Origin: JBEKHT01 sp050012135
GTDB taxonomy: Bacteria > Chloroflexota > Anaerolineae > Anaerolineales > RBG-16-64-43
Reading direction: 5' to 3'
DNA length: 9,185 nt
Assembly: GCA_050012135.1 (NCBI GenBank)
Contig: JBEKHT010000085.1
Span: forward strand, 1-9,185
Within the stretch, counting starts at the first letter, position 1, and the number at the start of each line of letters is the position of its first letter. Positions 6,728 to 9,185 of the stretch are shown piece after piece. Under the pieces are notes generated by a model. That model was not told the DNA's origin. It did no database searches and saw only the letters and a program-made list of their open reading frames with translations. A program made the translations under genes and the position numbers.

Positions 6728-6772
6728 CCTCCTTGAAGGGTGTTTTTTCACTCTCATCCTATTTCAAGGAGG
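6728..6772 (-). promoter_or_regulatory. Inverted repeat that can sequester the pstS ribosome binding site
   Basis: On the minus strand CCTCCTTGAA (6772-6763) is perfectly complementary to TTCAAGGAGG (6737-6728), with a 25-base loop between. The downstream arm contains the pstS Shine-Dalgarno site. The upstream arm lies between the PHO-box hexamers and the proposed -10. A transcript reading through from phoBR would carry both arms and could hide the site. A transcript started at the pstS promoter (near 6749) would lack the first arm. The repeat is seen directly; its regulatory meaning is inferred. Confidence 0.5.
6756..6761 (-). promoter_or_regulatory. Putative -10 element of the pstS promoter
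   Basis: TAGGAT on the minus strand (6761-6756) matches four of six positions of TATAAT and starts about 10 bases after the last PHO-box hexamer. That fits promoters in which the PHO box replaces the -35 element. Transcription would then start near 6749, leaving a leader of about 28 bases before the pstS ATG. It is weak on its own; the placement supports it. Confidence 0.4.
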
Positions 6773-6810
6773 TTATTTCCAGTCCAACGTCTGGTTAACG
6801 CTCCGTTATC
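6767..6810 (-). promoter_or_regulatory. PHO box: four hexamer-like repeats at 11-base pitch upstream of pstS
   Basis: Read on the minus strand, four consecutive 11-mers are GATAACGGAGC (6810-6800), GTTAACCAGAC (6799-6789), GTTGGACTGGA (6788-6778) and AATAACCTCCT (6777-6767). Bases 2-7 give ATAACG, TTAACC, TTGGAC and ATAACC, each separated by 5 bases. This matches the TTAACA-N5 direct-repeat pattern of PhoP boxes and the 11-base pitch of PhoB boxes, both recognised by OmpR/PhoB-type winged-helix regulators such as the PhoB encoded here. It lies in the phoR-pstS gap directly upstream of the pstS leader. Binding by the local PhoB is inferred. Confidence 0.65.
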
Positions 6811-6827
6811 GCGGCGCAAGCATTGGG

Positions 6828-8597
6828 TTATGGGGCCTTGCGCAAGGTGAAAAAGAAGCGGCTTCCCTCTCCCTCGGTGCTGGTCGCCCAGATGCGGCCG
6901 CCATGAGCCTCGACCAGATGCTTGGCGATCGAGAGCCCTAGGCCTGTGCCGCCCCCGGAGCGGGCCCGGTCCCCCTTATAGAAACGCTCAAAAACCCGAG
7001 GCAAATTCTCTTCCGCAATGCCCACCCCCGTATCGGCCACCTCGAAGCGCACAAATTCCCCTTCCACCTGGGCCTGAATTCCGATCCTCCCGTCCGGAGG
7101 GGTGAACTTGATTGCATTGTGCAGGAGATTCACGAGGACCTGTTCCACTCGGGGCGGATCGGCCAACACGTTGGGAAGATCGGGATCTGGGTCCACCTGG
7201 ATCATCAATCGGGCCCGCTCGGCTTGGAACTGAAGGCGACCCACCGCCGCGCCGACCAGCTCCAGAGGACTGACCGTCTCCAGCCGCAAGGGGACCTGGC
7301 CAGACTCGATCCGGGACAACTCCAGTAGTTCTTCGACGATCTGGATGAGAACGTCGATCTCTCTTTCGATGTGAGCGAGGAAGCGCCCTGACGCGGACGG
7401 ATCCTCGAAAGCGCCGCTGCGGAGAGTCTCTACCATCGCTTTCAACGAGGCCAGGGGGGTGCGCAGTTCATGGGAGATGTTGCTAACGAAGTCTCGCCGG
7501 ATGGTTTCCAACTGCCGCAATCGAGTGAGATCTTGAAAGAGGAGCAGCACGCTGCCCGGGAGCCGCGGGCCGAGCGGGGTGGCCACGGCCTCGAGGAAGC
7601 GTTGCTGCCCTGGAATCTCAAGCGCGCAGGCCTGCTGCTCCCCGGAATCTCGCGCCTTCTGCCACAACTCATACACTTCGTGCCGGCGCAAAGCTTGCAT
7701 GAGGCTCAATCCCTCGATCCGCTGCCCTCTCAAATCGAACATGGCCGCGGCAGCTGGATTCGCCAGGCGGATCTGGCCCCCGGGATCGAGAATGACCGCG
7801 CCATCACTCATGCGCTCGAGGACCGTGCGCAGCAGGGCCGGCTCCGGCTCCAGTTCCTCCAGCTTTTCTTTCAACTCCCGGGCCAGCAGGGCCAGGGACC
7901 GGGAAAGATCTCCAAGATCTCCCTTTTCCGCAGGCAATCCCCGGGCGCTCCAATCCCCCGCCCGTATGCGCTCGACGGCCTCCACTAGGCGCTGAGAGGC
8001 CCCGACCTGTTCCCGTCCCACCTGCACCAGGACGGCGCCCCCAAGCAGCAGGAGGGCGGCTGCACTCCACCAGAGGATCGACCGCTCCGTTTGCGCATTG
8101 CTCTGCAGGCTGGCCAGCCGCAGCCCGACGCGCAGCACCCAGCCGCTCCCGTCCAGAGCCTGGAAGGGCACAGCCAAGTAGAGCCAGAGACTCGCATCCG
8201 CAGGATCTGGCCGAGTGGCATAGGCTGGCAAACCCTGGCTGGCATCCTGCACCTCGGCACCGGGAACGGCGGCACGATCGAGGGATCCGTCCGGCTCGGA
8301 GCCTGCCAGAAAGGCGCCTTGTTGGGCGAATACGGCCAGACGTACTCCGAGGGCCCGGGAGTGGGAGCTGAGAACTTGCTCTAAGCCGACAATGTCCCCA
8401 GAAGGCCCTGGCCAGATTTCTCCGACTTGCGCGGCCAAGTCTTCCGCCTGGTGCTGAGCGATCAGGGCGTAGGTGCGGGTCTCATTTCTCTGAAGCCAGG
8501 TGGGCAAGACAATCCCGAGCAGGAAGAGGAGGCCCGAGATAGCCAGCAGGACGAGCGAAAGTTCGCGGACGAGCCGCGACGAAAAGATGTTCCGCAA
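6828..8597 (-). CDS. phoR: Phosphate-regulon sensor histidine kinase PhoR
   Basis: PhoR is the membrane sensor kinase that phosphorylates PhoB when the Pst system reports low phosphate. The 589 residues contain, in order: a transmembrane helix (about 12-33), an extracytoplasmic region of about 138 residues, a second helix (about 173-192), a HAMP linker (about 193-245), a PAS domain (about 254-355), the dimerisation/phosphoacceptor domain with FVSNISHELRTPLASLK (His376), and the ATPase domain with N-box LLHNAIKF (Asn494), G1 DTGVGI (522-527), F-box VFERFYKG and G2 GGGTGLGLSI (548-557). All catalytic residues are present. It is longer than E. coli PhoR (431), mainly because of the extracytoplasmic domain, as in Bacillus-type PhoR. 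The start is TTG at 8597-8595, 6 bases after the phoB stop, with GAGGGG about 9 bases upstream. No better ATG or GTG is near. It stops 107 bases before the pstS ATG. The context makes phosphate the expected signal. Confidence 0.94.
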   Translation of the reverse strand: MRNIFSSRLVRELSLVLLAISGLLFLLGIVLPTWLQRNETRTYALIAQHQAEDLAAQVGEIWPGPSGDIVGLEQVLSSHSRALGVRLAVFAQQGAFLAGSEPDGSLDRAAVPGAEVQDASQGLPAYATRPDPADASLWLYLAVPFQALDGSGWVLRVGLRLASLQSNAQTERSILWWSAAALLLLGGAVLVQVGREQVGASQRLVEAVERIRAGDWSARGLPAEKGDLGDLSRSLALLARELKEKLEELEPEPALLRTVLERMSDGAVILDPGGQIRLANPAAAAMFDLRGQRIEGLSLMQALRRHEVYELWQKARDSGEQQACALEIPGQQRFLEAVATPLGPRLPGSVLLLFQDLTRLRQLETIRRDFVSNISHELRTPLASLKAMVETLRSGAFEDPSASGRFLAHIEREIDVLIQIVEELLELSRIESGQVPLRLETVSPLELVGAAVGRLQFQAERARLMIQVDPDPDLPNVLADPPRVEQVLVNLLHNAIKFTPPDGRIGIQAQVEGEFVRFEVADTGVGIAEENLPRVFERFYKGDRARSGGGTGLGLSIAKHLVEAHGGRIWATSTEGEGSRFFFTLRKAP

Positions 8598-8603
8598 GGC
8601 TCT

Positions 8604-9185
8604 TTACCCCTCAAAACGGTAGCCGGCCCCTCGCACCGTGACCAGCCGGGAGGGATGGGACGGATCCACTTCTAGCTTCTCACGAAGCCAGCGGACATGA
8701 ACATCCACAGTTCGAGAGCCACCGGTGTAGTCCCATCCCCAAACGCTCTGGAGCAACAGCTCCCGTGAGAGCACCTGGCGGCGGTGACGGGCGAGGAAAA
8801 CCAGCAGGTCAAATTCCCGGGGCTTGAGGGGGACAACTTGCCCTCTGAGGACCACCTCGCGGCGCGATTCGTCGATCACAAGCTCCCCGAATTCCAAGAC
8901 CCCGGCTCCCGTTTCTCCTTCGGCACGGGTTTCTTCGCGGATCATGCGCACGCGCCGCAGCAGGGACTTGACGCGGGCCAACAGCTCGCGCATGCTGAAG
9001 GGCTTGGTCAAGTAGTCGTCGGCGCCCACCTCGAGCCCTACCACCCGGTCAATCTCCTCCGCCCTGGCGGTGAGCATCAAGATCGGAACATTGGACTGCT
9101 TGCGGAGCCTGCGGCACACTTCAAAGCCGTCGATTCCCGGAAGCATCAGATCCAGGACGACCAGATCGGGCATCTTGCGCTGGGC
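8604..9185 (-). CDS. phoB: Phosphate-regulon response regulator PhoB (N-terminus outside the window)
   Basis: This is an OmpR/PhoB-family transcription factor whose first roughly 40 residues, including the N-terminal acidic pocket, lie beyond the right edge. The visible 193 residues begin AQRKMPDLVVLDLMLPG, with the phosphoacceptor Asp in VVLDLMLP. The switch Thr in LMLTARAEE and the conserved Lys in YLTKPFSMRELLARV complete the receiver domain. After a linker (IREETRAEGETGAG) comes a winged-helix DNA-binding domain ending in the recognition helix and wing (SRTVDVHVRWLREKLE, VRGAGYRFEG). It heads the minus-strand unit and is followed within 6 bases by phoR, forming the two-component pair. The neighbouring pst genes and the PHO box identify it as PhoB (PhoP in Gram-positive naming) rather than another OmpR-type regulator. 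Confidence 0.93.
   Translation of the reverse strand, partial: AQRKMPDLVVLDLMLPGIDGFEVCRRLRKQSNVPILMLTARAEEIDRVVGLEVGADDYLTKPFSMRELLARVKSLLRRVRMIREETRAEGETGAGVLEFGELVIDESRREVVLRGQVVPLKPREFDLLVFLARHRRQVLSRELLLQSVWGWDYTGGSRTVDVHVRWLREKLEVDPSHPSRLVTVRGAGYRFEG

Noticed and set aside
6836..6847. The 12-base palindrome CCTTGCGCAAGG near the phoR stop
   Set aside because: It is self-complementary with no loop, lies within phoR codons and has no T-tract, so it is neither a convincing terminator nor a distinct operator.
1..9185. CRISPR arrays, tRNA or rRNA genes, toxin-antitoxin or defence modules
   Set aside because: I looked for regularly spaced repeats, tRNA-like cloverleafs and typical small gene pairs and found none. 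The gene content is a standard phosphate locus plus surE, one orphan membrane protein and an IS remnant.

Overview
The window is a bacterial chromosomal segment of moderately high G+C. It is dominated by one minus-strand locus for phosphate sensing and uptake: phoB (cut by the right edge), phoR, pstS, pstC, pstA, pstB and phoU. The host cannot be named from this sequence. Strong purine-rich Shine-Dalgarno sites, GTG and TTG starts, and a PstS with a lipobox and a Pro/Thr/Ser-rich linker would fit a Chloroflexota-like or other deep-branching bacterium, but that is only a weak inference.

Layout. Positions 1-763 (+) hold a surE gene that lacks its first codons (outside the window) and carries a one-base deletion near 221-222. 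Positions 873-1283 (+) encode an unrecognised small four-helix membrane protein. Positions 1424-1905 (+) look intergenic, but pieces of a DDE/integrase-core transposase can be read there across three frames. Most of the catalytic core is gone, and a G+C-rich 24-base tandem duplication lies inside it. From 1924 to the right edge everything is on the minus strand: phoU, pstB, pstA, pstC, pstS, phoR, phoB.

How the genes work together. PstS captures phosphate outside the membrane. PstC and PstA form the channel and PstB drives it with ATP. PhoU links transporter state to the kinase PhoR, which controls the phosphorylation of PhoB. The pstC/pstA and pstA/pstB junctions are four-base GTGA and ATGA overlaps, and phoR starts 6 bases after phoB stops, so translational coupling is likely. 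The phoR-pstS gap contains four hexamers at an exact 11-base pitch, as expected for a PHO box, followed by a weak -10 and an excellent pstS ribosome binding site. That ribosome binding site is one arm of a perfect 10-bp inverted repeat whose other arm lies upstream of the predicted transcription start. A stable stem-loop separates pstS from pstC.

I see no undescribed multi-gene system. The points of interest are the regulatory architecture of the pstS leader, the transposase fossil next to phoU, the broken surE, and the orphan membrane protein.
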